The position numbers and the translations under genes are program-made. A stretch of DNA of 57,707 bases from an uncultured Actinomycetes bacterium (GTDB lineage: Bacteria; Actinomycetota; Actinomycetes; S36-B12; CAIYMF01). The stretch lies in assembly GCA_903918645.1 (NCBI GenBank), contig CAIXFH010000023.1, positions 1 through 57,707 of the forward strand, read 5' to 3'. Shown here piece by piece: positions 33,891-42,624 of the stretch. Under the pieces are notes generated by a model. That model searched no databases and was not told the origin of the DNA. It saw only the letters and a list, made by a program, of their open reading frames with translations. Positions within the stretch are counted from its first letter, which is position 1, and each line of letters begins with the position of its first letter.

Positions 33891-35093
33891 TCAGCGGCGC
33901 TTGTAGTCCTCGAGGAGGCGTCGACCGATGATCATGCGCTGGATATCGGCGGTGCCTTCACCGATGAGCAACATAGGAGCTTCACGGTAGAGCCGCTCGA
34001 TCTCGTATTCCTTCGCGTAGCCGTAGCCACCGTGAATGCGGAACGAGTCCTCGACGACCTCCTTGCAGTACTCGCTGGCGAGGTACTTGGCCATCCCGGC
34101 CTCGAGGTCATTGCGCTCGCCGGCATCCTTCTTACGAGCTGCCATCACCATCATTTGGTGCGCGGCCTCAACCTTGACCGCCATGTCGGCCAGCCGGAAC
34201 TGCACCGCCTGATGCTCAGCGATCTGCTTGCCGAATGTCTGACGCTGTTGCGCGTAGTCGATACCGAGTTCGAAAGCGCGCAGCGCGAGACCACAGGCGC
34301 GCGCAGCCACGTTGACACGACCGACTTCGACACCGTCCATCATGTGATAGAAACCTCGGCCCGGCTCACCGCCGAGGATGCAATCAGCAGACAGCCGAAG
34401 GCCATCCATGATCAACTCGGTGGTGTCGACTCCCTTGTAGCCCATCTTCTCGATCTTGCCCGGAATCGTCAGTCCTGGACGGACCTCGCCGAATCCAGCG
34501 GGCTTCTCGACGAGGAACGTGGTCATCTTCTTGTACACGCTCGAGTCGGCGTCGACCTCGTCGTCGGTACGCACAAGGACGGCCACCAGAGTCGACGAGC
34601 CACCGTTGGTGAGCCACATCTTCTGGCCGGTGAGGACGAAGTCATCGCCGTCGCGAACAGCCTTTGAGCGAATCGCTGAAACGTCGGAACCACAGTGCGG
34701 CTCGGACATCGAGAATGCGCCACGGATCTCACCTGCCGCCATCTTTGGCAGGTAGTAAGCCTTCTGCTCGTCGGTGCCGTGCTGCATCACCATGTAAGCG
34801 ACGATGAAGTGGGTGTTGACAATCCCGCTCACAGACATCCAGCCGCGGGCGATCTCTTCGACGCATAGGGCGTAGGTCAACAGTGACTCGCCGAGGCCGC
34901 CATACTCTTCGGGGATCATCAACCCGAAGATGCCCATCTCTTGCATACCCTCGACGATCTTGGTCGGGTAGATATCGCCATGCTCGAGTTCTTGAGCGTT
35001 AGGAATGATCTCCTTCTCGACGAACTCGTGCACCGCCGCGAGGATCTCGGTCTGGACGTCGGTGAGTCCTTCGGTCCTGGCAAGGCGACCCAT
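33891..35093 (-). CDS. Acyl-CoA dehydrogenase
   Basis: 400 residues from ATG 35093, with GAAAGGAAAG upstream. GAFSMSEPHCGSDVSAIRS (FAD/substrate), QKMWLTNGGSSTL, RQTFGKQIAEHQAVQFRLADM and the C-terminal catalytic Glu region FRIHGGYGYAKEYEIERLYREAPMLLIGEGTADIQ identify a short/medium-chain acyl-CoA dehydrogenase. Closest in character to isovaleryl/butyryl-type enzymes; substrate not determinable. It is 63 bases downstream of the malyl-CoA-lyase-like gene. Confidence 0.93.
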   Translation of the reverse strand: MGRLARTEGLTDVQTEILAAVHEFVEKEIIPNAQELEHGDIYPTKIVEGMQEMGIFGLMIPEEYGGLGESLLTYALCVEEIARGWMSVSGIVNTHFIVAYMVMQHGTDEQKAYYLPKMAAGEIRGAFSMSEPHCGSDVSAIRSKAVRDGDDFVLTGQKMWLTNGGSSTLVAVLVRTDDEVDADSSVYKKMTTFLVEKPAGFGEVRPGLTIPGKIEKMGYKGVDTTELIMDGLRLSADCILGGEPGRGFYHMMDGVEVGRVNVAARACGLALRAFELGIDYAQQRQTFGKQIAEHQAVQFRLADMAVKVEAAHQMMVMAARKKDAGERNDLEAGMAKYLASEYCKEVVEDSFRIHGGYGYAKEYEIERLYREAPMLLIGEGTADIQRMIIGRRLLEDYKRR

Positions 35094-35156
35094 TGCGCTT
35101 TCCTTTCGCCCCAATGTCTCGGGGTGTGTGGTCGGTGAGAGTTCGGGCGAGTGCGG

Positions 35157-36125
35157 CTAGTCAGTCGGTGGTTCGAAAGTCTTCGTGCGGGCCATGCCGG
35201 CAGCCCGACCTTTGGCGGAGATCACGAGCGCCATCTTGCGCGACGCCTCGTCAATCATCTCGTCTCCGAGCATTACCGCACCTCGAGCGCCGCCTTCCGC
35301 CGAGGTGTAGTAGTCATACGCGTCGAGGATGAGCTCGGAGTTGTCGTAGTCGTCTTGGCGCGGGCTGAAGACCTCATTCGCTACATCTACCTGCCCGGGG
35401 TGAAGCACCCACTTGCCGTCGAAGCCCAGCGCTGCCGATCGACCCGCGACCCTGCGGTAGCCCTCAAGGTCGCGGATCTGCAGGTAAGGACCGTCGATGG
35501 CCTGCTTGTCGTAGGCACGGGCCGCCATCAGGATCCGCATGAGGATGTAGTGATACGCGTCGCCGACGTCGTAGCCGGACGGCTGCTCGCCCACGACGAG
35601 TGACTTCATATTGATGCTTGCCATGAAGTCGGCTGGCCCGAAGATGATGGTCTCGACACGTGGCGACGCCGCGGCGATCGCATCGACGTTGATCAGGCCC
35701 AGCGCGTTCTCAATCTGCGCCTCGATGCCAATGCGGCCGACCTCAAAACCCATGGTCTTCTCGATCTGCGTGAGCAACGTGTCGAGTGCGGCGATCTGCT
35801 CAGCGGTCTGCACCTTTGGCAACATGATGCTGTCGAGATTGTGACCTGCGTTCTCGACCACCTCGATCACATCGCGGTATGTCCACGACGTCGTCCAGTC
35901 GTTGACGCGCACTGATCGGATCTTGTCGCCGTATCCGCCCTCGTTGAGCGCGGCGACGATATTGCGACGGGCATCTGCCTTCGCGATCGGAGCCACCGAA
36001 TCTTCGAGGTCGAGAAAGACCTGATCGGCGGCTAGTCCTTTCGCCTTCTCCAGCATTTTGGGGCTGCTGCCTGGGACGGCGAGGTTGGAACGGCGCGAGC
36101 GCAATGGGCGCGGCGAAGATGTCAT
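35157..36125 (-). CDS. HpcH/CitE-family CoA-ester lyase (malyl-CoA lyase-like)
   Basis: About 322 residues from ATG 36125; GTG 36152 is an alternative. RSNLAVPGSSPKMLEKAKGLAADQVFLDLEDSVAP, IMLPKVQTAEQI (metal site Glu further on in RIGIEAQIENALGL), IIFGPADFMASI and GKWVLHPGQ are hallmarks. The length and the VFLDLEDSVAP/GPADF pattern resemble L-malyl-CoA/beta-methylmalyl-CoA lyases rather than the shorter CitE. Such enzymes make acetyl- or propionyl-CoA plus glyoxylate. With the acyl-CoA dehydrogenase downstream it may form a small CoA-ester operon. Confidence 0.88.
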   Translation of the reverse strand: MTSSPRPLRSRRSNLAVPGSSPKMLEKAKGLAADQVFLDLEDSVAPIAKADARRNIVAALNEGGYGDKIRSVRVNDWTTSWTYRDVIEVVENAGHNLDSIMLPKVQTAEQIAALDTLLTQIEKTMGFEVGRIGIEAQIENALGLINVDAIAAASPRVETIIFGPADFMASINMKSLVVGEQPSGYDVGDAYHYILMRILMAARAYDKQAIDGPYLQIRDLEGYRRVAGRSAALGFDGKWVLHPGQVDVANEVFSPRQDDYDNSELILDAYDYYTSAEGGARGAVMLGDEMIDEASRKMALVISAKGRAAGMARTKTFEPPTD

Positions 36126-36193
36126 GGGCGAACTGTACGAGCGAGAGGCCACCTGCGCCGAATCTTGTGTGCTGCTTCACAGGGTTAGCCACG

Positions 36194-37159
36194 TCACACC
36201 GGCGGCGACTCAACCATGGTTCGCGAATCGCCAGCACTAATGACCAGCGCAAGACCCGCGAAAAGCAGCACTACCGCTGGCACGATCTCCACTGGCGGGA
36301 CTTGACCAAGCCACACGGCTGCAACCAGCACTGCGCCCGGCATCTCAAGCAAAATCGCCATACTGCTCACCGTGGCCGACGTTGTGCGAAGCACTCGGTT
36401 GATGAGGGTGTGGCCGAGCAGCTGTGCCCCTGCTGTCAGCGCGAAGATCGTGAGCCAGCCATCATGCCCGTATCCCCACATCTGCGTGCCGAACACGATG
36501 CAGATGATCAACAACGCGGCGGCAGACACTGCGTAGACCATCGACGAAAAGACCGGGTTCGACACAGACTGTCGGACTCGCTCCGCCGACGTGACGTATG
36601 CGGCCGAAAATATGCCTCCGATAATGGCGAGTGCATCACCGATAAGTGCGCGTGGCTCCATCGAAAAATCGATGCCCGTCAAGACGATCACACCACTGAG
36701 CGCGACGCCGATGCCGATCCAGACGCGGCGGTCGACATATGCGCCTCGCCACCTGGCAAAGACCGCAGCCCAAATCGGCTGCGCTGCCACGAGTGCGGTC
36801 GACGACGCAACCGAGGTGTAGCGAAGGCTCGTGATCCACGTGGCAAAGTGCAGAGCGAGAAGCACGCCGGCCAGAGTCATGCCGCGAACCTCGGTGCGGG
36901 TCAGTCTGCGGAACTCCGATCGGTGCCTGATCAGGGCCCACGGAAGGGTGGCGCCAGATCCAATCAGGCAACGCCAGAAGGCAATGGCCAGGGCCGGCGT
37001 AGCAGTGGCCGCAATGAGTGGCGCTGACGTCGAGATCGCAGCGACCGCCACGCCCAGCAAGATGAGATCGCCGGTCGGGGGACGATTGACGGCACTCGCC
37101 GAGAGCGCACGTGGCATCGGCAGCGGAGCGGCCGGACTCATCTCGCGATCGTCGGTCAC
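36194..37159 (-). CDS. EamA/DMT-superfamily transporter
   Basis: 321 residues, about ten membrane helices in two EamA halves: LALHFATWITSLRYTSVASSTALVAAQPIWAA in the first half, LLGHTLINRVLRTTSATVSSMAILLEMPGA in the second. Drug/metabolite exporters of this type export amino acids or related metabolites. Divergent from the MgtE-N/CBS gene. GTG start at 37157-37159; ATG 37141 is an alternative. Confidence 0.9.
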   Translation of the reverse strand: MTDDREMSPAAPLPMPRALSASAVNRPPTGDLILLGVAVAAISTSAPLIAATATPALAIAFWRCLIGSGATLPWALIRHRSEFRRLTRTEVRGMTLAGVLLALHFATWITSLRYTSVASSTALVAAQPIWAAVFARWRGAYVDRRVWIGIGVALSGVIVLTGIDFSMEPRALIGDALAIIGGIFSAAYVTSAERVRQSVSNPVFSSMVYAVSAAALLIICIVFGTQMWGYGHDGWLTIFALTAGAQLLGHTLINRVLRTTSATVSSMAILLEMPGAVLVAAVWLGQVPPVEIVPAVVLLFAGLALVISAGDSRTMVESPPV

Positions 37160-37322
37160 GATCTAATCCAACCGTGCATCGCCCCAATCTCAACATCGGG
37201 CATTCGCTGAGCACGAAACTTCCTTTGGCTCAGCCGAGTTCAGCCCTCACCCAGGGCGCGACGAAGGCCTAGTCCATACGGTGCAACACCGTGACGGGAG
37301 CCGCGGGCGATACCCTGCATAC

Positions 37323-38600
37323 ATGACTGGCGCGCCAACCCGAGTGTTCGTCGCGCATCTCGCCGGCATCGCCGTTTTCGACCCACGCGGCGATCAAGTA
37401 GGCAAGGTGCGCGATGTTGTCGTGACCCTTCGACATGGAGCCAACTCACCTCGCGTCCTCGGCCTCGTTGTCGAAGTGCAACCTCGGCGTCGCATCTTCT
37501 GCCCAATGACCCGTGTCACCAACATCGACTCCGGTGCGGTCGTCACCACCGGCCTACTCAATATGCGGCGCTTCGAGCAGCGCTCAGGCGAAACGCTGGT
37601 ACTCGGCGAGTTGCTCGACAAGCGCGTCAACATTCTGGAAACCGGCGAGACGGTCAGCGTGCAAGACGTCGCGATCTCGCAGGAGCGCACCCGGGACTGG
37701 GTCGTCAACCGAATCTTCGTACGCAAGCAGGGCAGCGGATTTCGACGTCGCGGCGAAACATTGCTCGTCGACTGGACCGCGGTATCGGGTCTGTCACTGA
37801 TTGACCCTGCGCAGGGGGTGCAGAGTCTGCTCGCAACCGTAGAGAAGTTGCGTCCCGCTGACCTCGCAAACGTTCTCCACGAATTGACGCCCAAGCGCCG
37901 GATCGAACTTGCCGCCGCTCTCGATGACCAAAAGCTTGCCGACGTTCTGGAAGAACTTCCCGAAGACGACCGCATCGAGATCATGGCGTCCCTGGGCGGT
38001 GAGCGAGCGGCCGACATCCTCGAGGAGATGGATCCAGACGACGCCGTAGACCTACTGTCTGAGTTGCCACCCGAAACAGCGGAGGCACTGCTCTCACTCG
38101 TCGAACCTGATGAGGCAGAGGACCTTCGCCGACTCCTTACCTACGACGACTACACCGCTGGCGGCATGATGACGCCCCACCCGGTGATCCTGCCGCCCGA
38201 TTCCACAGTGGCCGAGGCACTGGCCCGAATTCGCGACGGCGACCTCTCGCCATCCCTAGCTGCTCAGGTGTATGTGGTTCGCGCGCCCTTTGAGACGCCC
38301 ACCGGAAAGTACCTGGGAGTCGCACACTTCCAGCGCTTGTTGCGCGAACCACCCTCGACTCTCGTCTCGGCAATCCTCGACGATGACCTCGAGCCGATCG
38401 GCGTCGATGCGCCTTTGTCGCAAGTCACGCGCTACTTCGCCACGTACAACCTCGTAGCGCTACCGGTCGTCGATGAGGACGATCACCTACTCGGCGCTGT
38501 CACCGTCGATGACGTCATCGACCACATGCTCCCCGAGAACTGGCGCGACTACGACGATGAGCCCGACGACGAGGCTGCGGAGTTGACCAATGGCACGTGA
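37323..38600 (+). CDS. PRC-like/MgtE N-terminal/CBS domain protein lacking the Mg channel
   Basis: 425 residues from ATG 37323. N-terminal beta-rich PRC-barrel-like part (about 5-130), then MgtE intracellular repeats (about 165-280: ELTPKRRIELAAAL, VLEELPEDDRIEIMASL, ILEEMDPDDAVDLLSELP), and two CBS domains (about 295-410). No membrane helices, so it is the sensor half of MgtE without the channel. Its neighbour DUF1003 starts 11 bases inside its 3' end and is membrane bound; they may form one Mg-responsive system. Rv1232c-like. Confidence 0.9.
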   Translation: MTGAPTRVFVAHLAGIAVFDPRGDQVGKVRDVVVTLRHGANSPRVLGLVVEVQPRRRIFCPMTRVTNIDSGAVVTTGLLNMRRFEQRSGETLVLGELLDKRVNILETGETVSVQDVAISQERTRDWVVNRIFVRKQGSGFRRRGETLLVDWTAVSGLSLIDPAQGVQSLLATVEKLRPADLANVLHELTPKRRIELAAALDDQKLADVLEELPEDDRIEIMASLGGERAADILEEMDPDDAVDLLSELPPETAEALLSLVEPDEAEDLRRLLTYDDYTAGGMMTPHPVILPPDSTVAEALARIRDGDLSPSLAAQVYVVRAPFETPTGKYLGVAHFQRLLREPPSTLVSAILDDDLEPIGVDAPLSQVTRYFATYNLVALPVVDEDDHLLGAVTVDDVIDHMLPENWRDYDDEPDDEAAELTNGT

Positions 38601-39240
38601 CACCAGCCGTGGTCGACGCATCGACCAGCCACTCGAGCGCGGCATTTCGATCCGTCCATCGGTAGATCCGGAGGCCGTGGGCCGACTCTCGGAGCGGATC
38701 GCGCGCTTCCTTGGTTCGTGGCGCTTCATCGGCTACATGACCGCATTCGTCGCCGGTTGGCTCCTCTGGAATACCCTCGGCCCCGAAAGTCTGCGATTCG
38801 ACAAGTGGCAGTTCATCGGTCTGACCTTGCTGCTCTCCTTGCAGGCCTCCTATGCAGCGCCACTAATTTTGCTTGCACAGAATCGGCAATCCGATCGCGA
38901 CCGCGTGCAGTACCAGGACGATCGAGCCGGGACCGAGCGGCTCATTGCCGATACCGAATACCTCATGCGCGAGATCGCTTCGCTACGAATCGCACTCGGC
39001 GAAGTCGCGACTCGTGACTACCTACGCAGCGAACTTCGCGATGCGCTCGACGAGCGTGACGAGCGCGAACCCAAGCAGAGCCGCAAGAAAAAGAACAAGC
39101 AGCTTGAGCAATCGGCGGCGCTACCGGCCGAGGACGAAGGTGACGGCGAACCAGTCACCGAACCAGTCACCGAACCAGTCACCGAGCCGACAACGGCCAT
39201 CGAGGCAACTGATGCCATCGATCCCGCCGACGCTGGCTGA
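38590..39240 (+). CDS. DUF1003 membrane protein
   Basis: 216 residues. Two membrane helices (FIGYMTAFVAGWLLWNTLG, FIGLTLLLSLQASYAAPLILL) followed by ILLAQNRQSDRDRVQYQDD, the DUF1003 signature, then a charged coiled coil and an acidic Thr/Pro/Glu tail (EPVT repeats). It overlaps the preceding CBS gene by 11 bases, so translation is coupled. Function unknown. Confidence 0.9.
   Translation: MARDTSRGRRIDQPLERGISIRPSVDPEAVGRLSERIARFLGSWRFIGYMTAFVAGWLLWNTLGPESLRFDKWQFIGLTLLLSLQASYAAPLILLAQNRQSDRDRVQYQDDRAGTERLIADTEYLMREIASLRIALGEVATRDYLRSELRDALDERDEREPKQSRKKKNKQLEQSAALPAEDEGDGEPVTEPVTEPVTEPTTAIEATDAIDPADAG
39148..39183. repeat. 12-bp tandem repeat, three copies, in DUF1003 tail
   Basis: Units 39148, 39160 and 39172 (GAACCAGTCACC) encode the EPVT repeat; perfect at DNA level. 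Confidence 0.95.
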
Positions 39241-39266
39241 CCCCCGCTCCGCGTAGCATCAGGCGC

Positions 39267-40406
39267 ATGTCCGAGAACATCCTTGCCCTGATCGATGCTG
39301 CCCTTGCCACCGTTGAAGATCCCGAGATCCACCGGCCAATCACTGAACTCAAGATGGTGAAGTCGCGCGAGGTGGTCGATGGCATCGCTCGCGTCGCGGT
39401 GTGGCTCACGGTGTCCGGCTGTCCGATGCGCGACACGATCACCGCCCGAGTCACCGCGGCAGTGGGTGCAGTGCCCGGGGTCACATCGGTCGAGGTCGAA
39501 CTCGATGTAATGGACGAGGAACAGCGAAAGGAACTTCGCGGGGCCCTAGTGGGCCATGACGAACGGGAAATCGTCTTCACCAAGCCCGGCAACCTGACTC
39601 GCGTCTACGCGATCGCATCGGGCAAGGGCGGTGTGGGCAAGTCGTCGATCACTGCAAATCTTGCTGTCGCTATGGCAGCGCAAGGGCTGGCTGTGGGCAT
39701 CGTCGACGCCGACATCTATGGCCATTCGATCCCTCGCCTGCTCGGCGCCACTGATGCTCCCACGATGGTCGAAGGCATGATTATGCCGCCGCAGGCACAC
39801 GGTGTGCGGATGATCTCGATGCTCCCATTCAAGCCTGGCGGCGTCTCACAGCCGGTTGCGTTCCGTGGCCCGATGCTGCACCGCGCTCTGCAACAGTTCC
39901 TTGCCGACGTCTGGTGGGGAGATCTAGACGTACTACTGCTCGACCTCCCACCGGGCACTGGTGACGTCGCGATCTCGGTGGCTCAGTTGTTGCCACATGC
40001 CGAACTCATCGTGGTCACCACTCCGCAGGAGGCGGCAGCGGAAGTCTCGATTCGCGCCGGAATGATGGCCCAGCAGACCAAGCAACGAGTAGCCGGTGTC
40101 ATCGAGAACATGAGTTCATTCCCATGCCCGCACTGCGGTGAACCTATGGACCTGTTCGGATCAGGCGGCGGTGCGATGGTCGCGCAGACCCTCACCGAAG
40201 AACTTGGATCAGAGGTATCGGTCCTGGGACGAGTGCCCTTCGACGTCCGGCTTCGTGAAGGCGGCGACAACGGCCTACCCCTAGTGGTGTCGGCGCCCGA
40301 CTCGCCGGCTGCGACCGTACTGCGCGAGGTGGCGGGTCGTCTCGGCACTCGAGCTCGCGGTCTTGCCGGGATGTCGCTCGGCCTCACCCCCAACGGTCGG
40401 CTCTAG
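39267..40406 (+). CDS. mrp: Mrp/NBP35-type Fe-S cluster carrier ATPase
   Basis: 379 residues. N-terminal DUF59/MIP18 domain (about 8-95, with TVSGCPMRDTI), deviant Walker A IASGKGGVGKSSI, switch VDADIYGHSIPRLLG, and the FPCPHCGEPMDLFGSGGG CxxC that bridges the dimer and holds a [4Fe-4S] cluster. Mrp loads clusters onto apo-proteins. Matches Rv1229c in neighbourhood. 26 bases after DUF1003. Confidence 0.95.
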   Translation: MSENILALIDAALATVEDPEIHRPITELKMVKSREVVDGIARVAVWLTVSGCPMRDTITARVTAAVGAVPGVTSVEVELDVMDEEQRKELRGALVGHDEREIVFTKPGNLTRVYAIASGKGGVGKSSITANLAVAMAAQGLAVGIVDADIYGHSIPRLLGATDAPTMVEGMIMPPQAHGVRMISMLPFKPGGVSQPVAFRGPMLHRALQQFLADVWWGDLDVLLLDLPPGTGDVAISVAQLLPHAELIVVTTPQEAAAEVSIRAGMMAQQTKQRVAGVIENMSSFPCPHCGEPMDLFGSGGGAMVAQTLTEELGSEVSVLGRVPFDVRLREGGDNGLPLVVSAPDSPAATVLREVAGRLGTRARGLAGMSLGLTPNGRL

Positions 40407-40407
40407 C

Positions 40408-40445
40408 CGGCTCTCTGGCTAACTCTCCAGTTAGCCAGAGAGCCG
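40408..40445. terminator. Strong bidirectional terminator between mrp and tatB
   Basis: Perfect 16-bp inverted repeat, arms 40408-40423 and 40430-40445, 6-base loop, beginning two bases after the mrp stop. No U-tract. Confidence 0.8.
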
Positions 40446-40473
40446 AAGCCAGCGAGGCACCGGCGAGGGTCGA

Positions 40474-40854
40474 TCAGGTGGTGTCGGTGTCGAAAACCGC
40501 GGCACCGTTGACTGCGCCGGTGGCCGATCCGTTCGTAGACCCGTTGCCTGACCCAGTAATCGTGCCCTTGATCGTTTCCTGCTCCTTGAGACCAGGATCG
40601 GACAGGATTGAGGAAGCGAGCCGGCGCGGGTGCAAATCGGCTAGATCCTTCATCGACTGACGAATGTCATCGGTGATAGACGGATCTAGATCTGCGGCAG
40701 CCGCGATGTCGCGACGGGCATTCGCCGCCTGGTCGCGAATGACCCGCACCCAGCGGGAAACATCGGCGATCGCCTTGGGAAGTCGCTCCGGGCCAAGGAT
40801 CAGCACTGCGATCACAGCGATGACGACGAACTCGCCCATCCCCACGTCAAACAT
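40474..40854 (-). CDS. tatB: Sec-independent protein translocase subunit TatB
   Basis: About 126 residues from ATG 40854 (GGAAGGAG 8 bases upstream); a longer frame is not used. MFDVGMGEFVVIAVIAVLILGPERLPKAIAD is the TatB N-terminal helix with the conserved Gly-Pro hinge, followed by an amphipathic helix and a charged tail. The tail ends in Gly/Asn/Thr-rich low complexity. TatB passes twin-arginine substrates to TatC. Last in sigE-rseA-DUF2993-htrA-tatB. Confidence 0.92.
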   Translation of the reverse strand: MFDVGMGEFVVIAVIAVLILGPERLPKAIADVSRWVRVIRDQAANARRDIAAAADLDPSITDDIRQSMKDLADLHPRRLASSILSDPGLKEQETIKGTITGSGNGSTNGSATGAVNGAAVFDTDTT

Positions 40855-40897
40855 CGATGCCACTCCTTCCCTGAGTTGATCCCGGCCTGTACGACAA

Positions 40898-40931
40898 GGG
40901 AGGTGCTCGCCACAAGTGGTGAGCACCTCCC
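40898..40931 (-). terminator. Hairpin between htrA and tatB
   Basis: 16-bp arms with one mismatch (GGGAGGTGCTCRCCAC type) and a 2-base loop, then a short T-rich stretch on the minus strand. It could attenuate readthrough from htrA into tatB. Confidence 0.6.
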
Positions 40932-41001
40932 CAGCCTACGCGCCAACCTCTCGTGCAGTCACCCGACGGTGAACCGCGCGAGTAAGCGGCGACTAATCCG
41001 A

Positions 41002-42546
41002 CTATCCCTTCGCGCCATCAGATCCCAGGGTGATAGTCACCTGACGCTCGCTGCCACCACTCGAGACGGTCATGACGACCTCGTCACCGGGCGCATGCGC
41101 CCGGATGGCGACGATGAGTTCAGTCGGGTCATTGACCTGGCGGTCGCCCACCTTGGTGATCACGTCGTCGGCCTTGAGGCCAGCCTTGTCAGCAGCTCCG
41201 CCTGGCGTGACGGTCTTGATCTGCGCACCCGGGCCAGCGAAAGCCATGTCGACCTGAACCCCGATCACCGGGTGTGAGCTAACACCGTGAGCAATGATCT
41301 CGTCGGCAACTCGCTTAGCCTGATTGATCGGGATGGCGAAGCCTAGGCCGATCGAGCCGCTCTGGCTGGCACCGCTTTGCCCGAGGGAGGCGATCGCCGA
41401 GTTCACGCCGATGACCTTGCCCTCAGCGTCGACCAAGGGCCCACCAGAGTTACCCGGGTTAATCGCCGCGTCGGTCTGGATCGCATTAATGTAGGACGAT
41501 TCACCAGATCCACCGGCAGTGACCGGGCGGTTCAGCGCGCTGATGATTCCGGATGTGACCGTGCCCTCGAGCCGAAGTGGTGAACCCACTGCGATGGTCG
41601 AATCACCGACAACCACGCCATCTGAGTTGCCCAGTGTCGCGGTCTTGAGCCCGACCATATCGACCTTGACAACCGCTAAGTCGTACGACGGATCACGGCC
41701 GACGATGGTGGCCGACTTGGTGGTGCCGTCCTGGAAGCGGACGCTCAGGCTCCCGCCGTTTACTGAGCCAGCCACCACGTGGTTATTAGTGAGGATGTAC
41801 CCGTCCTGACGAATCACGAATCCCGAGCCGGTGCCACCACCATTACTGTCACGCTCCTCGATCTGCACGACCGTGGGAAGTACGGATGCGGCAACAGCGG
41901 CGATTGAGCCACTCGGCCTGGCCGAGAGGTCAGCTGCGGTCTGCGGGATCACCGAGCCACTGGCAGATGTCGACGCTGTGCCGTTGTTGCGGGCAAGTGT
42001 GTAGCCGCCGACTCCACCGACCGCACCCGCAAGAAGCCCCGATGCCACCGCCAGCGCGATGAACTTGCCAGCACCGCCCGACCTCGGGGCGTGATCGACG
42101 GGTGACTGCGGGGGCTGGTCGGACCATTCGCCAGCAGCAGTAGCGCCAGCAGCGGCGTACGGAGCACCGGGATACGGAGCACCGGGATACGGGGCTGCCG
42201 AATACGGGCTCGACAAAGTGGGAGTGGGCGCCGAGTCGTCACGGGAGTCCGCCCCGAACAGTGGCGGCTCGAAAGCGACCGGCGCAGTTGCGGAGTCGAA
42301 CTGCACCGGCGCCGGTGGGCCGATGACGCGAGAGGTGGGATCTGGCGCTCCAAAGTAAGGAACGGGAGTCACACCATCGGCCTGGGGTACCGGATTCGCA
42401 TACGGCGATGAGGCAGTCAACGTGTCACCGTTATTGCCCCCGGGGTACTGCACATCCATGCGCTCGTCAGTCATGCCATCTCCTGGTATCTCGTGTGGTT
42501 CCGGGACGTTGGCGGAGCCTGTTGTCCCATCTGCATTCATCGTCAT
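41002..42546 (-). CDS. htrA: HtrA/DegP-like serine protease, membrane anchored
   Basis: About 514 residues from ATG 42546, chosen because GGAG stands 7 bases upstream; longer frames to 42615 lack a site. N-terminal cytoplasmic Pro/Tyr-rich tail with YPGAP repeats, one membrane helix (FIALAVASGLLAGAVGGVGGY), trypsin-like domain with His (ILTNNHVVAGSV), Asp (YDLAVVKVD) and Ser (INPGNSGGPLV), then a PDZ domain (PVIGVQVDMAF...KAGLKADDVITKVGDRQV). Periplasmic/cell-wall quality control, in the SigE stress regulon by neighbourhood (Rv1223). Confidence 0.93.
   Translation of the reverse strand: MTMNADGTTGSANVPEPHEIPGDGMTDERMDVQYPGGNNGDTLTASSPYANPVPQADGVTPVPYFGAPDPTSRVIGPPAPVQFDSATAPVAFEPPLFGADSRDDSAPTPTLSSPYSAAPYPGAPYPGAPYAAAGATAAGEWSDQPPQSPVDHAPRSGGAGKFIALAVASGLLAGAVGGVGGYTLARNNGTASTSASGSVIPQTAADLSARPSGSIAAVAASVLPTVVQIEERDSNGGGTGSGFVIRQDGYILTNNHVVAGSVNGGSLSVRFQDGTTKSATIVGRDPSYDLAVVKVDMVGLKTATLGNSDGVVVGDSTIAVGSPLRLEGTVTSGIISALNRPVTAGGSGESSYINAIQTDAAINPGNSGGPLVDAEGKVIGVNSAIASLGQSGASQSGSIGLGFAIPINQAKRVADEIIAHGVSSHPVIGVQVDMAFAGPGAQIKTVTPGGAADKAGLKADDVITKVGDRQVNDPTELIVAIRAHAPGDEVVMTVSSGGSERQVTITLGSDGAKG
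42161..42205. repeat. 15-bp tandem repeat in htrA N-terminal tail
   Basis: Two perfect units 42161-42175 and 42176-42190 and a degenerate third; encodes the YPGAP repeats. Confidence 0.9.
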
Positions 42547-42624
42547 GTTGTGCTCCAACCCCATATAGATGCTGCATGCCCCATGAGAACTTGCTGAGAA
42601 TGATTCATTGTCCACCCGCCTGGC

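Noticed and set aside
36104-37027. 307-codon plus-strand frame opposite the EamA transporter
   Set aside because: Arg/His-rich with no recognisable motif and wholly antisense to a well-supported membrane protein; such long antisense frames are common at this GC content.
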